NCBI GenBank assembly: GCA_958349075.1
Contig: CATWBR010000228.1
Span: forward strand, 1 to 7,238
From: an uncultured Clostridium sp.
Lineage (GTDB): Bacteria > Bacillota > Clostridia > Lachnospirales > Lachnospiraceae
DNA: 7,238 nt
Direction: 5' to 3'
Positions 1-5,685 of the stretch are shown piece after piece (within the stretch, counting starts at the first letter, position 1; each line of letters begins with the position of its first letter). The translations under genes and the position numbers were made by a program. Below the pieces are notes generated by a model. It saw only the letters and a program-made list of their open reading frames with translations. It did no database searches and was not told where the DNA came from.

Positions 1-321
1 ATCCCCGGGTTCCAGAGCGTTCTTATTGCCGGCCCCCTCTTCCACATTGTGGATGGCATCGTCCGAAAACGTCACCATATCGTCCAGCTTCGCATTCTCA
101 ATCACCACCAGCGCCGTCAAAAGCTTGGTAATGCTTGCCGGAGCCTTCTGGACGTGGATATTCTGGCCGAAAATCACGGTCTTGGAGTCCATATCCATGA
201 CAATACCGGCCTCCGACTGGATGCCGGTATCCGACGGCCAGTCCGGCTTTGCGTATGAGGTCATGGCCGGTCCGGCGATCACCATAATAATACTTAAGAG
301 TAAACTCATAAATTTCTTCAT
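1..321 (-). CDS. D-alanyl-D-alanine carboxypeptidase (peptidase S11, DacA/DacF-type PBP), N-terminal part
   Basis: The first 107 residues of an exported serine peptidase are present; the gene runs off the left edge. Family members remove the terminal D-Ala from peptidoglycan pentapeptides outside the membrane and so limit cross-linking. Residues 1-24 form a classic signal peptide: MKK, then a hydrophobic core around residues 6-19, with likely cleavage after SYA. Residues 35-62 match the family's N-terminal strand pattern (EAGIVMDMDSKTVIFGQN), followed by the SxxK catalytic motif SITK at residues 63-66, with Ser63 as nucleophile and Lys66 as general base. The SxN and KTG motifs would lie beyond the window. 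The ATG at 321 is preceded by GGGGA at 331-335 with 9-nt spacing; ATG codons at 309 and further in lack a better SD and would cut the signal peptide. It lies 59 nt after the GT2 gene and appears to have its own promoter, so it is probably a separate housekeeping unit rather than part of the glycan operon. Confidence 0.9.
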   Translation of the reverse strand, partial: MKKFMSLLLSIIMVIAGPAMTSYAKPDWPSDTGIQSEAGIVMDMDSKTVIFGQNIHVQKAPASITKLLTALVVIENAKLDDMVTFSDDAIHNVEEGAGNKNALEPGD

Positions 322-368
322 AAATTATTATCCCCAAATTGTCTTTGTTTACTGCGTTTCATGTCAGA

Positions 369-377
369 ATTATATCA
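369..377 (-). promoter_or_regulatory. Probable extended -10 promoter for the carboxypeptidase gene
   Basis: On the minus strand this reads TGATATAAT: a perfect TATAAT hexamer (369-374) with the upstream TG of an extended -10 element. A perfect TTGACA lies at 398-403, but the 23-nt spacing is too long for a normal -35/-10 pair, so the extended -10 is probably what matters. The predicted transcript would begin near 362, giving a leader of about 40 nt before the ATG at 321. The element sits just after the GT2 stop codon at 381-383, in an AT-rich gap with no terminator hairpin. Confidence 0.5.
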
Positions 378-380
378 TGT

Positions 381-1430
381 TTATTCCGGCTTCACCCTGT
401 CAATATTTTCCGCGTTCCCGCCCTGGTTTCCCGCACCGCCGCGGGTATACTCCGCTTCTCTTTTGCCGCTTTCACAGCTTCTTCCGGCGCTTTCCTTACC
501 TCCGGCAATGTTTTCCGTATCCCGGATGATATAGATCGGCCGGTCTTTCAGTTCCGTAAACAGGATCGCAATGTATTCCCCGATAATTCCCACCACTACG
601 AACAGCATGGCAAACATAAAACACAGCAGGACCACAATCGTCGCGTAGCCGCTCGGCGTACCGTGGGCCGCCCACTCGTAAATCGTGTCAATCATCACCA
701 GAAGTCCCAGAAACCCGACAAACATACCGGAATAAATCCCCAGCTTCAGCGGCAGATCCGAAAAGCAGAGAATCGTGTTGACGGAAAATTTGAACAGCTT
801 ACGCAGGCTGTATTTACTCTCTCCCGCCACCCTCGGCCTGGCCTCATACTCAATATTGCATCGGTTAAATCCGATATTCTGGACATAGCCCCTCAAAAAC
901 CTCACCTTTTCCCGGTAGTTTTCCCGAAGCACCCTGGCCGCCGGTTCCGTCATCGCGAAAAAGTCGGAGGCATTGGCCTCCAGCTTCACATCGGAAATCC
1001 GGTTAATCAGCTTGTAAAATGCGGAGGAAGTCAAATTCTTGATAAACCCGGCCGACCTGTTTCTGGTTCGGACCATGTTGATCACCTCATACCCCTCCTC
1101 AAACTTCCCGATAATCTCTTCCACGCATTCCGGCGGGTGCTGCAGATCCGCGTCCATGCACACAAGGGCATCGCCGTCACTGTAGTCGAGACCGGCCAGC
1201 ATGGCTGCCTCGTGGCCGAAATTCCTGGAAAAATTGATCACTTTCACTTTGGGATTCTCCGCCGCAAACCGTTTCAGTATGGACAGGGAGCGGTCCGCGC
1301 TTCCGTCGTTTACGAAGATCAGTTCATAGTCCCAGCTCAGTTCCTCAAACATGGGCCGGGCAGTCCGGTAGAATTCCTCCAGCGCCGCTTCCTCGTTATA
1401 AACGGAAATAATAATTGAAATTTTTTTCAT
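381..1430 (-). CDS. GtrB/DPM1-like polyprenyl-phosphate glycosyltransferase (GT2, two C-terminal TM helices)
   Basis: This 349-residue GT-A-fold enzyme likely transfers a sugar from a nucleotide donor to undecaprenyl phosphate on the inner face of the membrane. The order is: N-terminal strand ISIIISVYNEE (4-14), VNDGS (40-44), the DxD metal/nucleotide site DAD at 93-95 within MDADLQHPPE, an acceptor-side SDF at 155-157, and the family signature RVAGESKYS at 200-208. Two membrane helices follow at about 229-250 and 262-292. This is the GtrB/CsbB/YfdH/ArnC architecture. Residues about 304-349 form an unusual hydrophilic Gly/Glu/Arg/Asn-rich tail. The ATG at 1430 is chosen because AGGAGA lies at 1443-1448 (12 nt away, somewhat long) and because MKKISIII is where the family normally starts; the in-frame TTG at 1454 overlaps the SD. 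It starts 7 nt after the licD stop, so it is probably co-translated. The sugar donor cannot be read from the sequence. Confidence 0.88.
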   Translation of the reverse strand: MKKISIIISVYNEEAALEEFYRTARPMFEELSWDYELIFVNDGSADRSLSILKRFAAENPKVKVINFSRNFGHEAAMLAGLDYSDGDALVCMDADLQHPPECVEEIIGKFEEGYEVINMVRTRNRSAGFIKNLTSSAFYKLINRISDVKLEANASDFFAMTEPAARVLRENYREKVRFLRGYVQNIGFNRCNIEYEARPRVAGESKYSLRKLFKFSVNTILCFSDLPLKLGIYSGMFVGFLGLLVMIDTIYEWAAHGTPSGYATIVVLLCFMFAMLFVVVGIIGEYIAILFTELKDRPIYIIRDTENIAGGKESAGRSCESGKREAEYTRGGAGNQGGNAENIDRVKPE

Positions 1431-1437
1431 CGTATTG

Positions 1438-2301
1438 TCATTTCTCCTGGTCAAAAATCTGTATCTCTATGGTCGAATGGGCCGGCACGCGTTTCTCCGG
1501 CGGCGGCAGCTTTTTATAGTCGCCGTATATGAGTTCCAGCACATGATCATAACCCACAGGGGCCATAATTTCCATTCCCTCAAACTCCATATCCACAGTC
1601 TTCTCACACCACGCCCCCTCCAGCGTCACATAAAGATAATCCGGCTGGTAATTGCTGTAGTACCACCGCTTTGTCTTTTTCTTCCCGTCCTTTACCGCAG
1701 CCATGCGCTGAAGTTTGAACAGTAGCGGCATCGGGATCAGACGGCCTGCGGCGGCAAGGACTCCCACCCGTATCTTGTCGGCCAGGCTGTATTTGGAATA
1801 GTCCAGTCCATCACGGTGTGCCATCGCCATGCCGTAAATCACCTTCTGAAGGAACTTGGCCCATGCAGCCGCCCCTTTACCGTCGGGCAGGCGGTCCAAA
1901 ACGAACAGATCCACCCAGAGGTGGTTCAGTTTCCCGTCGTAAAAGCGCATCTGCTCATTATCCTCATGGACACGGCTGTTCTCATAGATAATACGGGATG
2001 TAAAGTCATAAAATACTTTACCGCCCCGGATCTCTTCCGGCCTCAGGACCGACATTCCCTCCGGCAGCTCCCTGGGAGCCACCTTCATGAACATCTCAAA
2101 GTTCGGCCTTGTGAACACCACATCCACGTCGTCGTCCCAGGGGATAAATCCCTTGTGGCGGACCGCCCCGAGAAGTGTTCCGGAGTCCATGGCATATCTG
2201 ATTTTGTATTTCCGGCAAATCCGGTCAATTTCCTTTAATAATTTTCTGTCCGCCTCGTGAACCCTCGACAGGTCATAAGGCATTCCGGCTGTCTCTGTCA
2301 T
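1438..2301 (-). CDS. LicD-family phospho-alcohol transferase (nucleotidyltransferase fold)
   Basis: A 287-residue LicD-domain protein. Characterised relatives transfer phosphocholine from CDP-choline, and the eukaryotic fukutin/FKRP branch transfers ribitol phosphate from CDP-ribitol, onto glycans. The signature is complete: SGTLLGAVRHKGFIPWDDDVD at residues 40-60. It has the Gly-Thr/Ser-Leu-Leu-Gly loop, the RHKGFIPW block and an Asp cluster (D56, D57, D58, D60) for metal binding. A further conserved Asp lies in VDLFVLD (130-136), and the family's C-terminal YGDYKKLPPPEKR is near residue 260. There is no signal peptide and no clear membrane helix, so it is cytoplasmic or membrane-associated. 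The ATG at 2301 lies only 4 nt after the rfbH stop, with AGAGG inside the end of rfbH about 9 nt upstream, which implies translational coupling. No choline uptake or activation genes (licA, licB, licC) are in the window, so the transferred group is unknown. Confidence 0.88.
   Translation of the reverse strand: MTETAGMPYDLSRVHEADRKLLKEIDRICRKYKIRYAMDSGTLLGAVRHKGFIPWDDDVDVVFTRPNFEMFMKVAPRELPEGMSVLRPEEIRGGKVFYDFTSRIIYENSRVHEDNEQMRFYDGKLNHLWVDLFVLDRLPDGKGAAAWAKFLQKVIYGMAMAHRDGLDYSKYSLADKIRVGVLAAAGRLIPMPLLFKLQRMAAVKDGKKKTKRWYYSNYQPDYLYVTLEGAWCEKTVDMEFEGMEIMAPVGYDHVLELIYGDYKKLPPPEKRVPAHSTIEIQIFDQEK
1443..1448 (-). promoter_or_regulatory. SD site setting the GT2 start
   Basis: AGGAGA on the minus strand lies within the last codons of licD, 12 nt before the ATG at 1430. 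The in-frame TTG at 1454 lies upstream of this site and has no SD of its own, so the ATG is preferred. The spacing is longer than usual, so initiation may depend on ribosomes finishing licD at 1438. Confidence 0.6.
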
Positions 2302-2305
2302 TGTT

Positions 2306-3649
2306 CTACGCCTCTTTCAGCACCTTTGCCATATAATCGATCATCTCATCCGTCATGCCCGGATAAACGCCGACCCAGAATGTGTCGCGCATAATGCGGT
2401 CCGTATTGTCAAGAGCGCCGACTACACGGTATCCGCTGCCGCTCTCCCTCATTTCATTGAAACACGGATGCTTGGTCAGGTTCCCGGCAAAGAGCATTCT
2501 GGTCTGTACACCCTTTTCCTCCACATACTGCACCACTTTGTTTCTGTCCACACCCTCCCGGCAGGTAATCAGAAAACCGAACCAGCTTGGATCGGAATTC
2601 TCACATGGAACTGGCAGGATGTATTTATCTTCCGTTCCCGCAAGCCCTGCTTTCAGACGGGCAAAATTTTGTTTTCTGCGTTCCACAAAGGACGGGAATT
2701 TTTCAAGCTGCGCACAGCCCACCGCCGCCTGCATGTCGGTTGCCTTTAAATTATATCCAAAGTGGGAATAGACGTATTTATGGTCATAGCCCAGCGGAAG
2801 TTCCCCGTACTGCCTGTCAAACCGGTGTCCGCAGAGATTGTCGCGGCCGGAAGGGCAGACACAGTCGCGTCCCCAGTCACGGAAGGAGCGGATAATCTTA
2901 TTGAGAAGGGCATTGTCCGTATACACGGCGCCTCCCTCCCCCATCGTCATATGGTGAGGCGGATAAAAACTGGATGTGCCGATGTCTCCGATCGTACCTG
3001 TAAACTTCGTCACTCCGTCGATTGTATAGCGGCTCCCCAGGGCGTCACAGTTGTCCTCCACCAGCCACAGGCCGTGTTTATCACAGAACGCCTTCACCTC
3101 CCCGAGATCGTACGGATTTCCCAGCGTATGGGCAATCATGACGGCCTTCGTCTTATCGGACAGCGCCTCCTCCAGTTTCGTCACATCAATATTATACTGC
3201 GGAATCGTCACATCCACAAATACCGGCACGGCTCCATACTGGATGACCGGCGTCACCGTTGTCGGAAAACCGGCGGCCACGGTGATGACCTCGTCCCCGC
3301 GTTTCACCCTGCGCTCTCCGAGTAACGGTGAGGTCAGGGTCATGAATGCAATCAGGTTGGCGGAGGAACCGGAGTTTACGAGGGAACAGAATCTCACTCC
3401 CAGGTAATCGGAAAATCCCTTTTCAAACTGATCCGTATACCGGCCGGATGTCAGCCAGAATTCCAGGGCGCTGTCCACCAGGTTCACCATCTCGTGGCTG
3501 TCATAGACACGGGAGGCATAGGGAATTCTCTGCCCCTCCTCAAAAGGTCCCTTTTGGTTGTGGTATTTATCGCAGTAATCGGCTACCAGTTTCAGGATTT
3601 GGCTGCGCGCCTCCTCCCGGCCTTCTGCCGTTATCTTCTCATCAGACAT
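2306..3649 (-). CDS. rfbH: CDP-4-keto-6-deoxy-D-glucose 3-dehydrase (E1, RfbH/DdhC/AscC)
   Basis: This cytoplasmic enzyme of 447 residues removes the C3 hydroxyl of CDP-4-keto-6-deoxyglucose using PMP and an iron-sulfur cluster. An E3 reductase then completes C3 deoxygenation. It has the DegT/DnrJ/EryC1 aminotransferase fold, but the PLP-binding Lys is replaced by His: SFYPPHHMTMGEGG at 226-239, with H232 at the Lys position. That swap marks the dehydrase rather than an aminotransferase. The cluster ligands fit C201 (in EDNCDALGS), C263, C265 and C273, giving C-X61-C-X1-C-X7-C; characterised E1 is reported as C-X57-C-X1-C-X7-C. The additional 4 residues fall in the loop around 206-217. Other conserved blocks are NSGSSANL (92-99), the PMP-site region near residues 122-133, and the Asp of VEDNCD. 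The ATG at 3649 is chosen over the in-frame TTG at 3664 because GGAGGT lies 7 nt upstream. No E3 gene is in the window. Confidence 0.95.
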   Translation of the reverse strand: MSDEKITAEGREEARSQILKLVADYCDKYHNQKGPFEEGQRIPYASRVYDSHEMVNLVDSALEFWLTSGRYTDQFEKGFSDYLGVRFCSLVNSGSSANLIAFMTLTSPLLGERRVKRGDEVITVAAGFPTTVTPVIQYGAVPVFVDVTIPQYNIDVTKLEEALSDKTKAVMIAHTLGNPYDLGEVKAFCDKHGLWLVEDNCDALGSRYTIDGVTKFTGTIGDIGTSSFYPPHHMTMGEGGAVYTDNALLNKIIRSFRDWGRDCVCPSGRDNLCGHRFDRQYGELPLGYDHKYVYSHFGYNLKATDMQAAVGCAQLEKFPSFVERRKQNFARLKAGLAGTEDKYILPVPCENSDPSWFGFLITCREGVDRNKVVQYVEEKGVQTRMLFAGNLTKHPCFNEMRESGSGYRVVGALDNTDRIMRDTFWVGVYPGMTDEMIDYMAKVLKEA

Positions 3650-3656
3650 TTTTATT

Positions 3657-3662
3657 ACCTCC
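3657..3662 (-). promoter_or_regulatory. SD site setting the rfbH start
   Basis: GGAGGT on the minus strand lies 7 nt before the ATG at 3649. An in-frame TTG at 3664 overlaps this site, so a start there would have no ribosome binding site. The start is therefore taken five codons downstream of the longest frame. Confidence 0.8.
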
Positions 3663-3710
3663 AAATCTGTATTATTTTTAGTTTCCTTTCATCGTGGAAC
3701 ATTACCTTCA

Positions 3711-3723
3711 AACCGCTGCGGTT
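3711..3723 (-). repeat. Intercistronic inverted repeat at the rfbG stop
   Basis: The arms AACCGC and GCGGTT flank one central base; folded as RNA this gives a five-pair stem with a three-base loop. It overlaps the rfbG stop codon and is followed by TGAAGG rather than a U run, so it is not a rho-independent terminator. A related AACCG...CGGTT repeat sits before rfbF. It may affect mRNA stability or processing, or may be chance. Confidence 0.45.
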
Positions 3724-4777
3724 AATCTATCTTTAAAAATTCTTTTATCTGCCGATCCGTCACCGAAAGCATGTCCTCCCCGGCCAGCCAGGCCCTGGAC
3801 CATTCCACGGTCTTTTCAACCGCCTGTTCCACGTGATATCTCGGCTGCCAGCCGAAGACACGCCTGATTCTGGAACAGTCCAGTTTCAGGAAACCTGCCT
3901 CATGGGGGCCTCCGTCATACCGGTTGATCCAGGTGAGGCCGTCTCCCCACTTTTCACAGAACAAGTCCGTGAGCGTCCCCGTATCCACGCAGTCCGCATC
4001 ATCCGGGCCCACATTGTAATTCCCGGCAAGCTGCGGATCCTCAAACTGTCTTTCCGCCACCGTCATATATATGAAAAGCGGCTCCAGCACATGCTGGAAC
4101 GGGCGGATGGAATGGGGATTGCGCACAATAATCGTTTCTCCCGCCTGAGCCGCCCTGACACAGTCCGGTATGATCCGGTCATTGGCAAAATCGCCCCCTC
4201 CGATCACATTTCCCGCCCTGCAGGTGGAGATGGCGCAGCATCCGTCCTGGAAAAAGGATTGTCTGTAGCTGTGCGTCACAAGCTCGGAACATGATTTGCT
4301 GTTGGAGTAGGGATCATAGCCGTCCAGGCGGTCGCTCTCCCTGTAACCGTATTCCCATTCCTTATTCTCATAAACCTTATCCGTAGTCACGTTGACAAAC
4401 GACCGCACAGACGGGCAAAGGCGGATACACTCCAGCACGTTCACAGTACCCATGACGTTCGTCTCATAGGTATACACCGGTTCCTGATAGGAATCGCGCA
4501 CAATCGGCTGTGCCGCCAGGTGGAACACGATCTCGGGCTGAACCCTGTCGAAAACCTCCCTAAGATGTCTCAGATCCCGGATATCGCCTGTCACATGATC
4601 CACTGTTCCCCCTATGCCCGCAATCTCAAAGAGGCTCGGGTCGGTCGGAGGTTTCAGTCCGTATCCGGTAACCCTTGCTCCAGCAAGGGTCAGCATTCTG
4701 ACAAACCATGAACCTTTAAATCCCGTATGGCCTGTGACAAGAACCTTCCTGCCCTTATAAAAATCAAGTAATTCCAT
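3722..4777 (-). CDS. rfbG: CDP-glucose 4,6-dehydratase (RfbG/DdhB)
   Basis: A 351-residue extended short-chain dehydrogenase that converts CDP-D-glucose to CDP-4-keto-6-deoxy-D-glucose with a bound NAD(H); it acts in the cytoplasm. The Rossmann motif TGHTGFKGS is at 15-23 (G16, G19, G22). The active-site TTDK block is at 131-134, and the catalytic YSNSK (Tyr157, Lys161) lies in the DPYSNSKSCSELV block. FHLAAQP (85-91) and RAGNVIGGGD (187-196) are typical of CDP-glucose dehydratases and set them apart from dTDP-glucose (RmlB) enzymes. Length matches the family, about 350-360 residues. The ATG at 4777 is chosen because GAGGTGA at 4783-4789 is 5 nt upstream; the in-frame GTG at 4786 lies inside that SD. 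It is third in the apparent operon, 73 nt after rfbF and 72 nt before rfbH, and takes the RfbF product. A 9-bp perfect inverted repeat lies within its early coding region at 4671-4690. Confidence 0.96.
   Translation of the reverse strand: MELLDFYKGRKVLVTGHTGFKGSWFVRMLTLAGARVTGYGLKPPTDPSLFEIAGIGGTVDHVTGDIRDLRHLREVFDRVQPEIVFHLAAQPIVRDSYQEPVYTYETNVMGTVNVLECIRLCPSVRSFVNVTTDKVYENKEWEYGYRESDRLDGYDPYSNSKSCSELVTHSYRQSFFQDGCCAISTCRAGNVIGGGDFANDRIIPDCVRAAQAGETIIVRNPHSIRPFQHVLEPLFIYMTVAERQFEDPQLAGNYNVGPDDADCVDTGTLTDLFCEKWGDGLTWINRYDGGPHEAGFLKLDCSRIRRVFGWQPRYHVEQAVEKTVEWSRAWLAGEDMLSVTDRQIKEFLKID
4671..4690 (-). repeat. Perfect 9-bp inverted repeat inside the 5' part of rfbG
   Basis: The arms ACCCTTGCT and AGCAAGGGT are separated by two bases, so the RNA could form at least an eight-pair hairpin with a four-base loop. 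It covers roughly codons 30-36 of rfbG (the TLAGARV stretch), just after the Rossmann helix. No T-run follows on the minus strand (TACCGG), so it is not an intrinsic terminator. It could slow or pause transcription or translation, or be chance. Confidence 0.5.
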
Positions 4778-4782
4778 ATTTA

Positions 4783-4789
4783 TCACCTC
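4783..4789 (-). promoter_or_regulatory. SD site setting the rfbG start
   Basis: GAGGTGA on the minus strand lies 5 nt before the ATG at 4777. The in-frame GTG at 4786 is part of this site and cannot be served by it, so the protein is taken to begin MELLDF. Confidence 0.8.
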
Positions 4790-4850
4790 ATATCATGAAG
4801 GCCGCGTTATGATACACAGCCGCCGTGTTTCAATGCCCCGGGCCGGAATC

Positions 4851-5621
4851 CTACCAGATTTTCCAGGGGGCCTCCCCATCCTGCCACATCTGCTCAAGCT
4901 GCATTCTGTCCCTCTGGGTATCCATGCATTTCCAGAAACCGTCATGGCGGTAAACCATCAGTTCCCCGTCCTTTGCCAGATTCTCCAGGGGAGCTTTCTC
5001 AAATACCGTCTCATCCCCGGCTATATAGTCAAATACGCCCGGCTCCATCACCATGAAACCGCCGTTTACAATCTTGCCGTCGTCATCGTTCTTCTCGCGG
5101 AATTCATGGATTGCCCCGTCGGCATCCACATCCAGGACTCCGAAACGCTGGCCGATGTTGACACCGCTGATCGTGGCTGTCTTTCCATGGCTCTTATGGA
5201 ATTTAAGCAGGGCGTCGAGATCCACCGTGGAGACTCCGTCCCCGTATGTCAGCATAAACGTCTCGTCACCGATGTATTCCCTCACCCGTTTGATGCGTCC
5301 CCCCGTCATCGTGTGCAGGCCCGTGTCCACCAGCGTCACCTTCCACGGCTCAGAATAATTATTGTGGACTTCCATGTTGTTGCCTGCCAGATCAAACGTC
5401 ACATCGGAGGTGTGGAGGAAATAGTCGGCAAAAAACTCCTTGACCACATATTGCTTGTACCCCAGACAGATGATAAAATCATGATACCCAAACTGGGAAT
5501 AATATTTCATAATATGCCATAAAATCGGCTGTTCTCCTATTTCCACCATTGGTTTCGGTTTCAGATGGCTCTCCTCGCTGATTCTTGTACCAAATCCTCC
5601 TGCTAATATCACTACTTTCAT
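4851..5621 (-). CDS. rfbF: Glucose-1-phosphate cytidylyltransferase (RfbF/DdhA)
   Basis: This cytoplasmic enzyme of 256 residues joins CTP and alpha-D-glucose-1-phosphate to give CDP-glucose and pyrophosphate, the first committed step to CDP-3,6-dideoxyhexoses. The N-terminal nucleotide loop AGGFGTR is at 7-13, with KPKPMVEIG at 21-29 (Lys23 expected at the phosphates). The metal-binding YGDG is at 126-129 (Asp128). NGGFMV (186-191) and GFWKCMDTQRD (228-238, Asp234) complete the sugar and metal site. The segment FADYFLHTSDVTF (64-76) and the C-terminal GEAPWKIW are hallmarks of RfbF rather than RmlA or GalU. Length matches Salmonella RfbF within a residue or so. The ATG at 5621 has an excellent AGGAGG (5630-5635) 8 nt upstream. 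It follows the polytopic membrane gene after 64 nt and precedes rfbG by 73 nt. Confidence 0.97.
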   Translation of the reverse strand: MKVVILAGGFGTRISEESHLKPKPMVEIGEQPILWHIMKYYSQFGYHDFIICLGYKQYVVKEFFADYFLHTSDVTFDLAGNNMEVHNNYSEPWKVTLVDTGLHTMTGGRIKRVREYIGDETFMLTYGDGVSTVDLDALLKFHKSHGKTATISGVNIGQRFGVLDVDADGAIHEFREKNDDDGKIVNGGFMVMEPGVFDYIAGDETVFEKAPLENLAKDGELMVYRHDGFWKCMDTQRDRMQLEQMWQDGEAPWKIW

Positions 5622-5656
5622 GGGCGTACCCTCCTTTGTTCTTATCCTGCTGTTTC

Positions 5657-5674
5657 AACCGCTCCGTTCCGGTT
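5657..5674 (-). repeat. Intercistronic inverted repeat upstream of rfbF
   Basis: Arms AACCG and CGGTT with an eight-base spacer lie between the membrane-protein gene and rfbF and are followed by GAAACAGC, not a U run. The same arms occur at the rfbG stop (3711-3723), also followed by GAA after zero or one base. The stem is short, so the structural claim is weak; the resemblance between the two gaps is the reason for listing it. Confidence 0.35.
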
Positions 5675-5685
5675 CCCCGGGACAC

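Noticed and set aside
98..337. Minus-strand frame of 79 codons at the left edge
   Set aside because: It overlaps the carboxypeptidase in another frame. The competing frame has a signal peptide and SxxK motif, while this one shows no domain.
339..1418. Long plus-strand open frame (359 codons) opposite the GT2 gene
   Set aside because: It is antisense to a gene with full GT2 motifs. Its product is His/Arg/Pro-rich without recognisable domains, and no SD precedes it. High GC at third positions of the real gene suppresses stops on this strand.
2762..3325. Plus-strand frame of 187 codons opposite rfbH, and similar frames opposite rfbG, rfbF and the membrane protein
   Set aside because: All lie antisense to genes with clear catalytic motifs, lack an SD and have atypical composition.
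4793..4816. TATCAT...ATGATA inverted repeat just upstream of the rfbG SD
   Set aside because: Six AT-rich pairs with a 12-base loop give little stability, and nothing else suggests a riboswitch or operator.
4806..4833. Possible weak promoter before rfbG (TTGAAA, 16 nt, CATAAC on the minus strand)
   Set aside because: The -10 matches only four of six positions, and TTGAAA also occurs in the preceding gap without any -10. It is too weak to list.
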